Assembly (NCBI RefSeq): GCF_025370935.1
Contig: NC_133493.1
Coordinates: 355,799-419,798, forward strand
DNA from: Choristoneura fumiferana
Lineage: Eukaryota; Arthropoda; Insecta; Lepidoptera; Tortricidae
Length of the DNA: 64,000 nucleotides
Reading direction: 5' to 3'
How positions within the stretch are numbered: position 1 is the stretch's first letter; every line of letters begins with the position of its first letter. The position numbers and the translations under genes were made by a program. This document shows, one piece after another, positions 27,519-37,850 of the stretch. The notes beneath the pieces were generated by a model, which saw nothing but the letters and a program-made list of their open reading frames with translations, was not told the DNA's origin and did not search any database.

Positions 27519-28195
27519 ACTGAATTGACGACGGGATGGCCAAGTGAATAGAGAACCTGACTACGAAGCTTGAGGTCCCGGGTTCGATTCCTGGCCGGGG
27601 CAGATATTTGTATGAATAATACGAATTTTGTTCCCGGGTCTTGGATGTTTAATATGTATTCAAACTAAGTATGTATTATTATTTAGCAGCAGCAGAAATG
27701 GCAGAAACTGCCAAAGCAGGAAAATACAGTGGTCTCGGTGCCGAATATGATTTTGTACCTTTCGGCGTCGAGACCCTTGGTCCGTGGGGCCCTGGCGCTC
27801 TGAGTCTCTTCAAAGATCTATCAAAGATACTCAGAGATACCGCAGGAGTCTTCGGTCTTCTTCCTCTTGGCAGTTTCCTCGCTCAACGCATCAGTCTTGC
27901 GATCCAGCGGGGAAATGCTGCCAGCATCTTTGGTACCACGCCGCAGGGTCCATTTTTAGATTTATTATAGTTTTAGCTTATTTAATTTTATTGTACCTAA
28001 TATATCTTTTTATGTTTTTGTAATGTATAATTTAATTATTTTGAATTATAATGGTTGTAAAGTAAAAAAAAAAAATGTATTATCTATATACGAGTAGTAA
28101 GTATGTTATATCCGTTGCCTAATATCCATAGTACAAGCTTTGCTTAGTTTGGGACTAGGTCAATTGGTGTCAAATGTCCCAGGATATTTATTATT
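27519..28195 (+). mobile_element. S-TTTA SINE interrupted by a LINE tail
   Basis: A tRNA-like head (GGATGGCCAAGTGAATAG... and B box GGGTTCGATTCC) then CAGATATTTGTATGAATAA, broken at 27678 and resumed at 28074 through GTACAAGCTTTGCTTAG to a TTTATTATTATT end. The duplication ATGTATTAT (27670-27678, 28074-28082) marks the insertion. Confidence 0.75.
27679..28073 (+). mobile_element. 5'-truncated LINE insertion with RT-like C-terminus
   Basis: An open frame to 27970 encodes FVPFGVETLGPWGPGALSL and then QRISLAIQRGNAASI, a motif pair I know from the C-terminal end of animal reverse-transcriptase-like retroelement proteins. It is followed by ~100 bp of UTR and an A-run (28062-28073), with a target duplication on both sides. 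The frame's first ten residues derive from the SINE. Confidence 0.65.
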
Positions 28196-28284
28196 ATTTT
28201 AATATTAATATTAATTACATTATTGACTTTTTTTTTGATATTTTGATATTTTTATTTATTATTATTTTATTATTGTTCCCAATC

Positions 28285-28555
28285 CAGGTGGTAGAACCTT
28301 GTGCAAGGTCCGCCCGGATCGCTACCACCATCTTGCTCGCTAATCCTGCCGTGAAATAGCAGTGCTTGCACTATTGTGTTTCGGCGTGGAAGTAAGACAG
28401 CCGGTGAAATTACTGGCACTTGAGATATTCCATCTTAGGCCTCTAGGTTGGCAACGCATCTGCAATCCCCCTGGTGTTACAGGTGTCTATGGGCGGTGGT
28501 AATCTCTTACCATCAGGAGACCCACTCGTTTGCCATCCAGCCGAATAAAAAAAAA
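28285..28555 (+). mobile_element. S-polyA inserted in an S-GAT
   Basis: GGTGGTAGAACCTTGTGCAAG to AGCCGAATAAAAAAAAATAA. S-GAT sequence lies on both sides: GTTCCCAATCC at 28275 and CCGCACTGGGTCCGCG at 28566. Confidence 0.75.
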
Positions 28556-28561
28556 TAAAGA

Positions 28562-28655
28562 AAACCGCACTGGGTCCGCGTGGGAACTATGGCCCAAGCG
28601 CTCTTGAGAGGAGGCCTGTGCCCAGCAGTGGGACGTATACAGGCTGGGATGGATG
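28562..28655 (+). mobile_element. S-GAT SINE tail
   Basis: CCGCACTGGGTCCGCGTGG through GCCCAGCAGTGGGACGTATA to GGATGGATGG. This is the 3' half of the SINE that the S-polyA element split. Confidence 0.7.
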
Positions 28656-29324
28656 GATTAATTATGTATCAAATTTTGTTGAGACTTGTGATTTGTGAGG
28701 AGTTTTACGAATCATAAACTACCTATAGTATGTCGCTCTCAGACCATACAGCGTGTGCTTTATGCTTTCCGTGAATTGAAGCTGACGCAACGCCAACAAA
28801 AACAGCGGATCTTCGCCGAAACGAGACGCTCAGTGAATTCGCAAATAATTGTTAATAATTACATGAGCTTCATTGCTCATAATGGAACTTGAAAATGCCG
28901 ATGTTTTTTGAAAAATACGGAGCGAAGGCACGGACGGGTACGCTGCGTTTTATCTTTGTGTGTTTATAAAAGCTGATGGTTGTGAATAAATGGTTTTATT
29001 AGAAAAAACTTATAAATACTATAAAAATGGTCAGAATGACAGTTTTAGATGAACTGGCATGTATTAAATATAACGTAAAACAGTCAACCCCCCCGGGCTC
29101 TGGGTTAGGTCTGTATATTATCAGTGAATATTATTCTTTTCAAAATTATAGTTTCACGGATGAAAGAGCCTTTGATTCGATCAATCTGTCGTTTATGCCA
29201 TGTAAGTATGGGCCCTTCCAGCTGATTCGACACTACTCTCAAAACACTCTGTTAATAGACCATACTTACAAAATCACCTAAAAATGACCTTCTCTCAAAA
29301 ACCTCTTTTTTCAATGTACCATCA
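28656..29324. other. unassigned intergenic DNA
   Basis: Two open stretches (28695-28892 and 29027-29281) show no motif or codon-bias sign that convinces me. One of them contains a glutamine/arginine-rich segment RELKLTQRQQKQR. Confidence 0.4.
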
Positions 29325-29580
29325 AATTCAAAATTCAAAAAATTCAAAATTCAAAATTCAAATGATTTATTCAGTAAATAGGCCGCAATGGGCACTTTTA
29401 CACGTCATTTTTTTAAACTACCAGCGCTTTCGGAAAGACCATCATTGCCAAGAAGAATGCGCCGCAAGAAACTTGGCAGAAAGTCATTTTTTCATAAAAT
29501 ATAATTACAAATAAAATACTTAAAAACGATATTATACAATTAAAGAAAAAAAAATACAAAAAATAATAATAAAAGAAATA

Positions 29581-30212
29581 CAGGGATGTATGGGGTCCCT
29601 TAGTTAAAATACTAAACACTAACTATATCTACGTTCAGTGGAAGTGTAGAATGCTTCCACCGTCATAAATTTTAAAATAATAATAACAATATTTTAGTTC
29701 TGAAATATACATTTCAGGTCAAGTAACCATTAAGCTTTTGGATTCGAAGGCAAGTTCACGTCTGCCGCCCCCAAAGTTAGCTCACACGCACTCATGTCAT
29801 GCTCTGAAAGCAGAGCGGTACCGAGGGCATGATATTGCTTCCGTTCCCATAAGCTCTATGGGATCGTCTTGGTAACTTCGACGTCGCGAGCCTGTGACTA
29901 GAATTTAAACTAAAAATATAAAAGTTTAAAATCCATAAGCTTAACAATATACAGCCTTAAACATAACAAGGGGATGTATAAAGTCCCTGAGTTAATAATA
30001 AAATTATTATACAGCAAGGGGATGTATGAAGTCCCTATGTTAACAATAAAATTACTAATCTAAATAATTCAGAGATGTATATAGTCTCTAAATGTCAAAG
30101 TAAACTAATTAAATTACTTAAATTATACAATCTTCAGAGGTGTAAAAAGCCTCCAAGGTCAAAAACTAATAATAATTATTAAAATAAAGAAATGGAGATG
30201 TATAAGGTCTCC
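29581..30212 (-). repeat. seven covarying hairpins in the LINE 3' region
   Basis: Stems (plus strand): AGGGA/TCCCT 29582-29600; GTGGAAG/CTTCCAC 29638-29660; GGGA/TCCC 29971-29987; GGGA/TCCC 30019-30035; AGAGA/TCTCT 30071-30089; GAGG/CCTC 30137-30153; GGAGA/TCTCC 30194-30212. Every loop is exactly 9 nt and reads TGTAnnnnG. The last five are spaced about 47-66 bp apart by AT-rich linkers with TTAATAATAAAATTA-like sequence. Confidence 0.8.
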
Positions 30213-30349
30213 AAATGTCAAACTAATAAATATTATAAATTAAATTCTGCAACGCGGACAACGGCAACAGAACCAGAAACTAGACACGAAATGCGCCGGG
30301 ACACTGCCAAGTCACACTTCACAACACTATACAATACAAATACACCGAC

Positions 30350-30395
30350 ATAAACACACACACACACACACACGCGCGCGCACACACACAAATAC
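30350..30395. repeat. CA/CG dinucleotide run
   Basis: ACACACACACACACACACACGCGCGCGCACACACACA-type run just beyond the ORF2 stop, a small microsatellite within the LINE 3' region. Confidence 0.8.
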
Positions 30396-30414
30396 GAGTA
30401 CATCACATCACACA

Positions 30415-31578
30415 TCAACATCCCAATTTGTCATCGGCTTTCAGTTTTGGCCATGTCGCATCATCACATAAGTACTCCTCAACTTTATAGTAAGCTTTCT
30501 TCAGGAGTGCACTCTTTATGTATTCTTTAAAAGAGTTGTGTGGCAATTTCCATGCTTCTACAGGAACTTTATTGTAAAATCTCACGCAGTTTCCCACAAA
30601 AGATTTGCTTACTTTCCGTAGACGGAATTTAGGAACTGCAAGCTTGTGCTTATTACGAGTATTGATATCATGTACGTCTGACACTTTCTTAAAGGACTCG
30701 ATATTCTTGTGTGTATACAATATCACATCATGTACGTACTGTGAAGCTACTGTGAGGATGTTTATCTCCTTAAAGCGTTCTCTAAGTGAATCTCGGGAGC
30801 CAAGGTTGTAGATCGACCGGACTGCCCTCTTCTGTAAAATGAAGATAGTTTCTATGTCGGCTGCCTTGCCCCAAATCAGCATACCGTAGGACATTATGCT
30901 GTGAAAATAACTGAAATAAACTAGCCGGGCAGTTTCTACGTTGGTAAATTGCCTGATTCTTCGTACAGCATAGGCGGCAGAGCTCAATCTACCAGCAAGA
31001 CCAGAAATATGCGGGCTCCATTGTAAATTACGATCCAACGTAAGACCAAGAAAAACAGTCTCATGCACAAGATTCAGATTCTCTCCGTTTAAGGAAATAA
31101 TTGTTTCAAACTGTCTTACATTAGGCAACGAAAATTTTATACACTTAGTTTTAGCTGCATTTAGTAACAAATTGTTAGCAGTGAACCAGTTCAGCGCCTC
31201 TGCTAAAGTTTCATTGATGTGGGTTGGATTTTCTTGTTGCCTGTTTACTTTGAATATCAAAGAAGTATCATCTGCAAACAATACTATGTTGCATTTCTGT
31301 TCTAGCAAGTGGGGCAGGTCATTTATATATACTAGAAAGAGAAATGGACCCAAAATGGAGCCTTGTGGAACTCCAAGCTTCACCGCTGAGCCAGCTGACT
31401 GCGTTCTATTTATGTCCACTTTTTGAATTCTTTGGCTGAGATAAGACTTAACAAGGTCTAGTGCTTTAGCTGAAAGTCCATAGTGTTGAAGTTTGCGGAT
31501 AAGCGTCTCATGCTCCACGCAATCGAAGGCCTTGGAGAGGTCGCAAAATATTCCTATTGCATCTTGCGAATTTCCCAT
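30415..31578 (-). pseudogene. LINE ORF2, reverse transcriptase catalytic half
   Basis: 387 codons. Motif A DLSKAFD lies at residues 13-19, GVPQGSILGP at 69-78 and the catalytic FADD at 101-104. The C-terminal SFVGNCVRFYNKVP also occurs in the fragment at 40686-40907. The first few codons are out of frame with the preceding part: a one-base change near 31565 separates MKYIYDAWE from NSQDAIGIFCD. The catalytic residues are intact, so inactivation looks recent. Confidence 0.85.
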
Positions 31579-32534
31579 GCATCATAAATGTACTTCATGA
31601 GACTTGCAGCTGCATCTGTTGTTGAACGGCCTTTTGTGAAACCGAATTGCTGGCTGTGTAGTAGGTTGTTTACATTGAAGTGACGAAGCAACTGGTTAAG
31701 CATAATTTTTTCAAACACTTTACTCAGCACAGGGAGCACAGATATCGGACGAAAGTTGCCAGGATCAGATGAGCTCCCAGCTTTAAACAATGGAATCACT
31801 TTGCTATATTTCATTAAGTCCGGGAACACACCATCATCAATGCACTTATTAAATATGACGGCTAGGTACGGTGCCACAATATGGATGACAGATTGCATAA
31901 CGCGAACAGAAATACCCCAAAGATCCTCCGTATTCTTCAGTTTCAAAGATTTAAAAGTCTTTATAATTTCTTCAGAGTCAGTGTGTTGAAAATCAAAATT
32001 CAGATGTCTATCCCTCGCAATTTCATTTAGATAAGAACTAGCCAGCACAGTGGAAGACTTTAGATCGCGAGTCGTATTTACAGCTATATCTGAGAAAAAT
32101 TTATCAAAAGTACTCGCCACTTCTAAATCTGAAGTCAATATTCTATCATCCACTTTTAATTGGAATTGACAATTACGGGGCTTAGATTTCCCAGTTTCTG
32201 AATTTATTACATTCCATACAGCTTTTACTTTATTTTCAGCGGATTTAACTTTATTACTAAGATAATCAGCTTTGGCAGCTATACATACTTTTTTAAATAA
32301 TTTGGAATATTTTCTAACGTAGTCTAAAAACGAGGGGTCTTGACTGTGGCTTTTCATTTCATAAAGTTCGTAAAGCCTAGTTCTACTCTTATGTATTCCG
32401 ACCGTGGCCCAGTCACTAAACTTTGCCTTGTTCCCGTTTCTCATTTTAGTTCTTAATTTGAAAACTTTTCCGAACTCTCGATTAATTACTGTAGACAGGT
32501 TCTTATATAGGACGTTAGGATCACTTCCCTCCAT
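31554..32534 (-). pseudogene. LINE ORF2, linker and N-terminal RT part
   Basis: 326 codons. The end carries GNFRPISVLPVLSKVFEKIM and QQFGFTKGRSTTDAA, RT motifs preceding the catalytic half. The same frame reads upstream through TYRPITEARVEKFKDNI to about 32640, so its apparent start Met is not the true start. It overlaps the next part by 25 nt because of the frameshift. Confidence 0.82.
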
Positions 32535-32631
32535 ATAAGGCTCAGGAACGCTGTTGATAATATTGTCCTTGAATTTTTCTACACGGGCTTCTGTAATGGG
32601 TCTGTAGGTTACTACTTGATCATTCGTCTTT

Positions 32632-33280
32632 TTAAGTATTGTAAAACAGGCTTTTTTGGCCGCTGTGATCGGAATTAAAACAGTTTATTATTTCCTTGTC
32701 CATAGCATCACACTTGCAGAAAATATTATCTAAACATGTAGCTGTGTTAGCCGTCACTCTCGTTGGTTCCTCAAAAAGATGAAACAAATTAAATGATTTA
32801 AATAAATTCAAAAGTCTTCCAGAATATCTATTTGCCGAGTCTAGTAAATTCACATTAAAATCTCCACATACGATGACAGATTTACTACTAGCAAAAACTT
32901 GTTTCAAAGCATCTTCCATCACGGGTTCGAACTGACAAAAGTCTGAGGACGGCGGCCTATATACACAATATGAATGTGATTCTCTAATTCAACACACGAA
33001 ATTTCAATAACTCGTTCAATGGAACAGCTGAACTACATTTTTTAGTTCTTTGCTTTTGTAATCGTCCTTAACAATAATCATAGAGCCTCCATGTATAGCC
33101 GATTTTCTAGTAAGGAGCTGGCGATTCTGTAATTACAAATATTCAATAATAGTTCATGTTGTTTTAACCAGTGCTCAGTAATACACATTACTCCCTACAT
33201 TTAACGCATCTAGGAATAAACCGATTTCAGTTATTTGCTGGAGAAGCCTTGTATATTTTGATGAATCAAAATAAACTACG
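32632..33280 (-). pseudogene. LINE ORF2, endonuclease part
   Basis: In pieces: LTEIGLFLDALNV and CITEHWLKQHEL (about 33150-33240), KSAIHGGSMIIVKDDYKS (near 33080), IVYIYRPPSSDF (near 32950), VIVCGDFNVNLLDS (32840-32880) and NSDHSG (near 32670). These are the apurinic-type endonuclease motifs of Jockey ORF2. Frames change at least twice. Confidence 0.75.
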
Positions 33281-33300
33281 TTGCTCCTCCGCTGTCTCAC

Positions 33301-33787
33301 GCGTTAGTTTAAAGACTGGCGGCCCGCGGGCGGCGCGCGCGCGGCGTGTCCGGCCCCGCTGCCGTCGTCCGCTACGTACCTAGGTTCGATATTAAATGCT
33401 AATAACTTTGCTGTAGCTACTTTACACTTTTTCGACAAAAACAATTTCAATTCATTTAATTTATTTTTTTTACAAATTTATTAGTGTCAAAGAATTGATA
33501 TTTATTATAAAAGTTACATTATACAACATAGCATTCCACTTAGATATTGTAACATTGCGCTCATAAGACAAATAACTAGAATATGGGAAAGCACATAAAA
33601 TAATCTTATAGATGCCGCGCTGCTCCACAGCTGACAGTGCACGAAGAAAATCTTCAAAGCCAGATTTCTTTATGCGTAGACTGTTACCCAGCATGATGAT
33701 CAACGTGGTTTGAAGTGTCAAATTTGTCTTTAAACAATCGATCGGCAAACTGCTGGAGACTAGCACCGCGTAGGCAGTAGTTTACGA
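33301..33787. other. contig end: GC-rich patch and unidentified frame
   Basis: 33310-33375 is very GC-rich (GGCGGCGCGCGCGCGGCG) and may be the 5' region of the LINE. On the minus strand, 33684-33787 reads NYCLRGASLQQFADRLFKDKF to a stop; another frame (33470-33766) is open for 98 codons with GFEDFLRALSAVEQRGIYKI. I do not recognise either; they could be the end of an unknown element or gene cut by the gap. Confidence 0.35.
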
Positions 33788-33887
33788 NNNNNNNNNNNNN
33801 NNNNNNNNNNNNNNNNNNNNNNNNNNNNNNNNNNNNNNNNNNNNNNNNNNNNNNNNNNNNNNNNNNNNNNNNNNNNNNNNNNNNNNN
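33788..33887. other. assembly gap (100 N)
   Basis: Second placeholder gap of exactly 100 N. Copy A and copy B of the duplicated block lie on opposite sides of it. Confidence 0.98.
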
Positions 33888-34010
33888 GCTGCGCTTGCTG
33901 ATCCGCGGTCTCAATTCGAAAACTTCGGCGCCAACGGCCATCTGTTCTCCGTGCTATATGGCCTGCCCATTGCCACTTCAACGACCTCGCTTGGCTACAT
34001 CGGTGACCCT
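33888..34010 (-). mobile_element. LINE-R fragment at contig start
   Basis: The minus strand reads WQWAGHIARRTDGRW (33905-33975), the same tail as at 16125, 23862, 41425 and 56195. It is truncated by the gap. Confidence 0.6.
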
Positions 34011-34315
34011 AAAACGAAGCATATTTAGTTACAGATATCCGTTGGAGGAAAAAAAATCTAGAATGACCACAGTTGTACTCGTAGTGTAATGGTCCTAAGA
34101 CCGACTCTTCTGTTGCTACATCTACACATATCCTATTTAGAAAGCCTATTTATACCATTAACCACTAGGCTATGGGGGCGGTTTTCACAAGCTCTTCTTT
34201 AGTTTGCCCTGTATGTATGTATGTATGTAAACTCTTTATTGTACAAAATAAGTAACAAACACAATTGACAGACATTGAGATACTGTTTGTTTATTTCTTT
34301 ATTTACTTGTTTGGG
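34011..34315. other. unassigned DNA
   Basis: A GTATGTATGTATGTAA microsatellite at 34213 joins ACTCTTTATTGTACAAAATA, a short motif also near 11560, probably a LINE tail on the minus strand. Confidence 0.4.
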
Positions 34316-34575
34316 GTCAAATCTTGGAAGCTAAATTTGACCTACTTCCAGTAGTCGGATTGACTTAAATTTGGCATACTTATGTAAATCTGGTGACAGA
34401 CAATACAGTAATATCTGGTAGTGTCATCCTGGTAGTCCGGCCAGGATCGTCTCCGCAGGACGGAACTCTTCAACAGTTAATGGCCTAGGCCAACTCAACT
34501 TGAAATTTGGTACGAATACGCAGTTTAGATGATTGCAAGTACAGTTAACAAAAAGTATAGTCAGCAAACGCGTAT
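34316..34575 (+). repeat. REP-H copy
   Basis: ACTTCCAGTAGTCGGATTGAC, TGTCATCCTGGTAGTCCGG and GGACGGAACTCTTCAACAG, in the same order as 10786-11000. Confidence 0.6.
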
Positions 34576-34619
34576 TAAAAACAATGTTTAACAGAAACTT
34601 ATTTAAAAGTTTTAGCAGT

Positions 34620-35040
34620 TTCAATCATTGAAGCTTTGGGTGCAACAAGGGCGTATGTTGTAAAATAGAGTAAAATAGAGAACGCCCTTGTTGCTCCCAA
34701 TGTTTCAATTGTTGTCCCAAGTCCGTGCCTTGCCAGGCACTCGTCCGCAAAGCAAAGTGGCCGCTCCGCACACAGCAGCGCCTTCGACAATAACCGAAAC
34801 GCATCGCGGCTCGGACGTCCTCCATCATCGATGACCAAACGAGGCTGCTAAAGTTGTAACTACTTAGTCTTGTATCTCCGGGCTTAATATAGCCCACTGC
34901 CAGGCAAGAAAGAAAATAAAAGAATATAAATAGTCGTCTACCATCGATGACTAAGAGGCTGAATAGGCTGTAACTGAACTTAGATTTACAGGCTTAATAT
35001 ACCTACCACCGGCAGGGAAGAAAGAAAATAATAAATTTTA
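34620..35040. repeat. inverted repeat and local tandem duplication
   Basis: 34627-34708 folds: GGGTGCAACAAGGGCGT against ACGCCCTTGTTGCTCCC. Further right, GGCTTAATATAGCCCACTGCCAGGC with AAGAAAGAAAATAA (34880-34920) recurs in altered form at 34990-35030, a tandem duplication of about 110 bp. Confidence 0.55.
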
Positions 35041-35098
35041 GAAACCAAAAGCCTTACTTCCCTAAAAAAATTACAAAACAAAAGTACTTATCCCATTT

Positions 35099-35380
35099 GG
35101 GAGCGCCAAAGTTCGCGACCTACGCGACAACACTTCCATCCTCACCATTTAGATGGTTGGCGGTCCTCTACTGTGCGTTTTTCCCGAAATTTCCTGCCTC
35201 GCACAGCAAAACTCTGGAATGAACTATCGCCTGCGATATTCCCGGACCGATATGACCTTCAAGTTTTCAAGAAAAGAGCGTACTCCTACCTTAAAGGCCG
35301 GCAACGCACTTGTGACTCTTCTGGTGTTGCAGGTGTCCATGGGCGACGGTCGTTTGCCCCCTATACCATAAAAAAAAAGT
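35099..35380 (+). mobile_element. LINE 3' end with RT C-terminal peptide
   Basis: The frame gives HPHHLDGWRSSTVRFSRNFL, PRTAKLWNELSPAIFPDRYD and FKKRAYSYLKGRQR, a C-terminal signature of Jockey/R1-like LINEs in moths. It ends in CCATAAAAAAAAAG. The closing ~75 bp (GGCAACGCACTT...GGTGTTGCAGGTG...CGTTTGCC) resemble the 3' third of the S-polyA SINE. Confidence 0.7.
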
Positions 35381-36165
35381 ACTTTTCGTTAGTCATTCTG
35401 TGTAATGTTTGTAACAATTTTTTTCCCACTGAAACCTTAAATTTTTCTGAAATTTTTAAATGGTTTGTACTAATATAGTAAGATATAAAACTGACGAGTT
35501 AATAATATCAAAATCCATAATATTAAATGCCATACCAGAGCACTTGTTGGCAAACAGCGACTTGCGAGCCAGAAAAGTAGATTAGGTAAGAACTGAGACC
35601 CCAACAGTGACGAACCTCAGCCTGAAAAGTAGGTTAGGTTAGGTTAGAACGCGACCCCAACAGAAACGAACCGCAGCTAGAAAAGTAGGTATGTTAGAAT
35701 TGCTACTCAATATTAGGACATAAAATATTATGGCATTTACATTATGGCAAACGTTATTATGGCAAGAGATCATTATGACAAAAGTTGTTATGGATTTTGA
35801 AATTAGGACAAAATATATTATGGATTCCAATAAAGACCCGTCGAAGACACCCCGTCTTCCGTTTCACAATGATTTGTTAATGACGCGTAATACCTCAGTA
35901 GTCTTCATAATCGCCGAGAATATTCAAATCAGCGGGATTTCTCAAAAAAATCCTCCTCGAAAGTGTTCGGAAACATCGTAGCCAGAAGTAATAGAAAACA
36001 GTGGCCAATAAAAATGCAAATAGTAGCAATTTGGAAGATAACGAGGTGGAACCCTTGCCGCTTGCGTTTTAGTACTTTTTTATTTCTTAAGGGTCAGTTA
36101 TTGATACATGTAGGGTTGGCGACGGGGTATTTATGATAGGTTTTTTTATTCACTTCTTGTTTTAA
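35381..36165. repeat. unassigned DNA with GGTTAGGTTAG tandem units
   Basis: 35575-35690 has about two to three ~54-bp units containing AAAAGTAGGTTAGGTTAGG and GACCCCAACAGAAACGAACC. 35720-35830 has a degenerate array of TTATGGCAA-like units 12-17 bp apart. The rest is unassigned. Confidence 0.5.
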
Positions 36166-36720
36166 CCCCCGACACAAAAACAGGGGTGTTTTATTAGAAG
36201 TTTGACGCCAATGTCTGTGTGTCTGTATGTGGCATCGTAGCTCTCAAACGGATGGGTCGATTTTGATGCGGTTTTTATGCTAAAACGAGTTTAGTTGCGG
36301 TAGTTTTTAACTAAGTAAGTATATATTTTGACGATCAGATGGCCTAGTGGTTAGAGAACCTGACTACGAAGCTTGAGGTCCGGGTTTGATTCCCGTGTTC
36401 GGGCAGATATTTGTATGAAAATAGGGAATGTTTGTTCTCGGGTCTTGGGTGTTTAATATGTATTAAGTTATTATCTATCTAAATAATTATATTTATCCGT
36501 TGCTTTAGTACCCATAACACAAGCTTTGCTATAAGCTTACTTTGGGACTAGGTAATTGGTGTTAATTGTCCCGTTATATTTATTTATTTATTTATTTATT
36601 TAAGTATGGTTTCATTAAAATCCGTTGAGCCGTTTTTGAGATATTGTACTTTGCGATGACAATGTCGGGGTTTTGTTTTTCAACTTTTCTAACTTGGCTT
36701 ATTAACTAAAGGTAAGTTTT
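36166..36720 (+). mobile_element. REP-A split by a full S-TTTA SINE
   Basis: REP-A runs 36166-36315 and resumes 36601-36720 (GTTGAGCCGTTTTTGAGATA). Between them is a nearly complete S-TTTA: GATGGCCTAGTGGTTAGAG (A box), GGGTTTGATTCCCG (B box), CAGATATTTGTATG, CACAAGCTTTGC and (TTTA)n. TAAGTAT at 36315 and 36600 is the likely target duplication. Confidence 0.75.
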
Positions 36721-37406
36721 GTAGTTTCAAAATTGTAAAATGGTTAATCTAAATATTGACAGTTCCATTTGTACGATGTGTTATTTTTGATTTCCGTAAA
36801 GTTTTAGAATTTCTTCATTTAATACTTTTTTTACAGTACGCACGTAACGAAATTGTTTTAACCGACTTCAAAAAAAGGTGTATAAATGTGTCTTTCTTAT
36901 CCTAGATTGTGTATTTATAATCAAGGAGATTTTCAGATTATTTTCTCGTTTTTCGTATATAAATAAAGTTTGGCTGCATTACGTAAAGCAGCCAACAAAT
37001 GTTTAATCGTACGTATATAAAACATTACTTGTGGCAACCCTAATTTGTGAAGTAAACGGTCATCTGCCAAGCGCAGCACTTGCAACCCTATCGCAGACTT
37101 GAGTCTTGACTAATATCTTTGTATTATTGGCAGTGCTTACTGGTCACCACTTGGGACCCGCTTGCTTGTGTGTCCCTTCTATTATAGCCTATTATAGTAA
37201 ACATCACTATGAGTGGTTTTCTTGAGACGAAATTTTCTGCATTGTTTTGTTTCTTTTGTTTAATTAACGTCTTAGCTGGTATTAAAAACTCGAATGTAAA
37301 TATGTATTGTTTGTTTTTTACGCTTTCACAATTAAATTACTGGAACGATTGTGATGAAATTTGGTATGAAGAAAATTTCAAAATCCCGAGAAGGATATAA
37401 GGTCAT
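36721..37406. other. unassigned DNA
   Basis: Contains an inverted TTTTAACCGACTTCAAAAAA motif at 36857. No credible gene; the 63-codon frame at 37209 has no recognisable motif and ends in repeat-like sequence. Confidence 0.4.
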
Positions 37407-37850
37407 TTTTAGGGTTCCGTAGCCAAAATGGCAAAAAGGAAATTATAGATTCGCCATGTCTGTCTGTCTGTCCGCGGCTTTTCTCAAGGACTATCAATGC
37501 TAGAAAGCTGTAGTTTTGTACGAATATATATGTGAACTATGCCGATAAAATGGTACAATAAAAAAATCAAAATCAATTTTTTTAGAGTACCTCCCATAGA
37601 CGTGAAGTGGGGGTGATTTTTTTTCTCATCCAACCCTATAGCGTGGGGTATCGTATATCAAACTTACAAGGAAAACTATAACGGTTAAGTTTTCTTGAGA
37701 ACTATTAGTAGTTTAAGAGTAAATAGCAGCCTAAGGTATAAAATATACCTAAACTTGGAATATTCCGTAAAATATTACTTAATTTTTTCGTAATGGCTAC
37801 GGAACCCTATTTCGGCCGTGTCCGACACGCTCTTGGCCGGTTTTATCCCT
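37407..37850 (-). repeat. REP-C, full length
   Basis: AGGGTTCCGTAGCCA (37411-37425) and its inverse TGGCTACGGAACCCT (37794-37808) bound the element. GTGTCCGACACGCTC and TTGGCCGGTTTT follow outside the right end. The CTGTCTGTCTGTCCGCGGC core lies near 37460. This is the best copy of the family on the minus strand. Confidence 0.8.

Larger units (their letters stand above)
29325..33300 (-). mobile_element. Jockey-type LINE, near complete, frameshifted
   Basis: On the minus strand, from about 33290: an endonuclease domain (start around IHQNIQGFSS, then CITEHWL, VIVCGDFNVNLL, SDHS), a reverse transcriptase (FRPISVLPVLSKVFEK, QFGF, DLSKAFDCV, GVPQGSILGP, FADDTSLIF), a C-terminal segment (KSFVGNCVRFYNKVP), a stop at 30415 and about 1.1 kb of 3' region. 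It ends in a TTTGAATTTTGAATTTTGAA array (29325-29363). At least three single-base frameshifts disable it. The 5' end has no recognisable ORF1. Confidence 0.85.
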
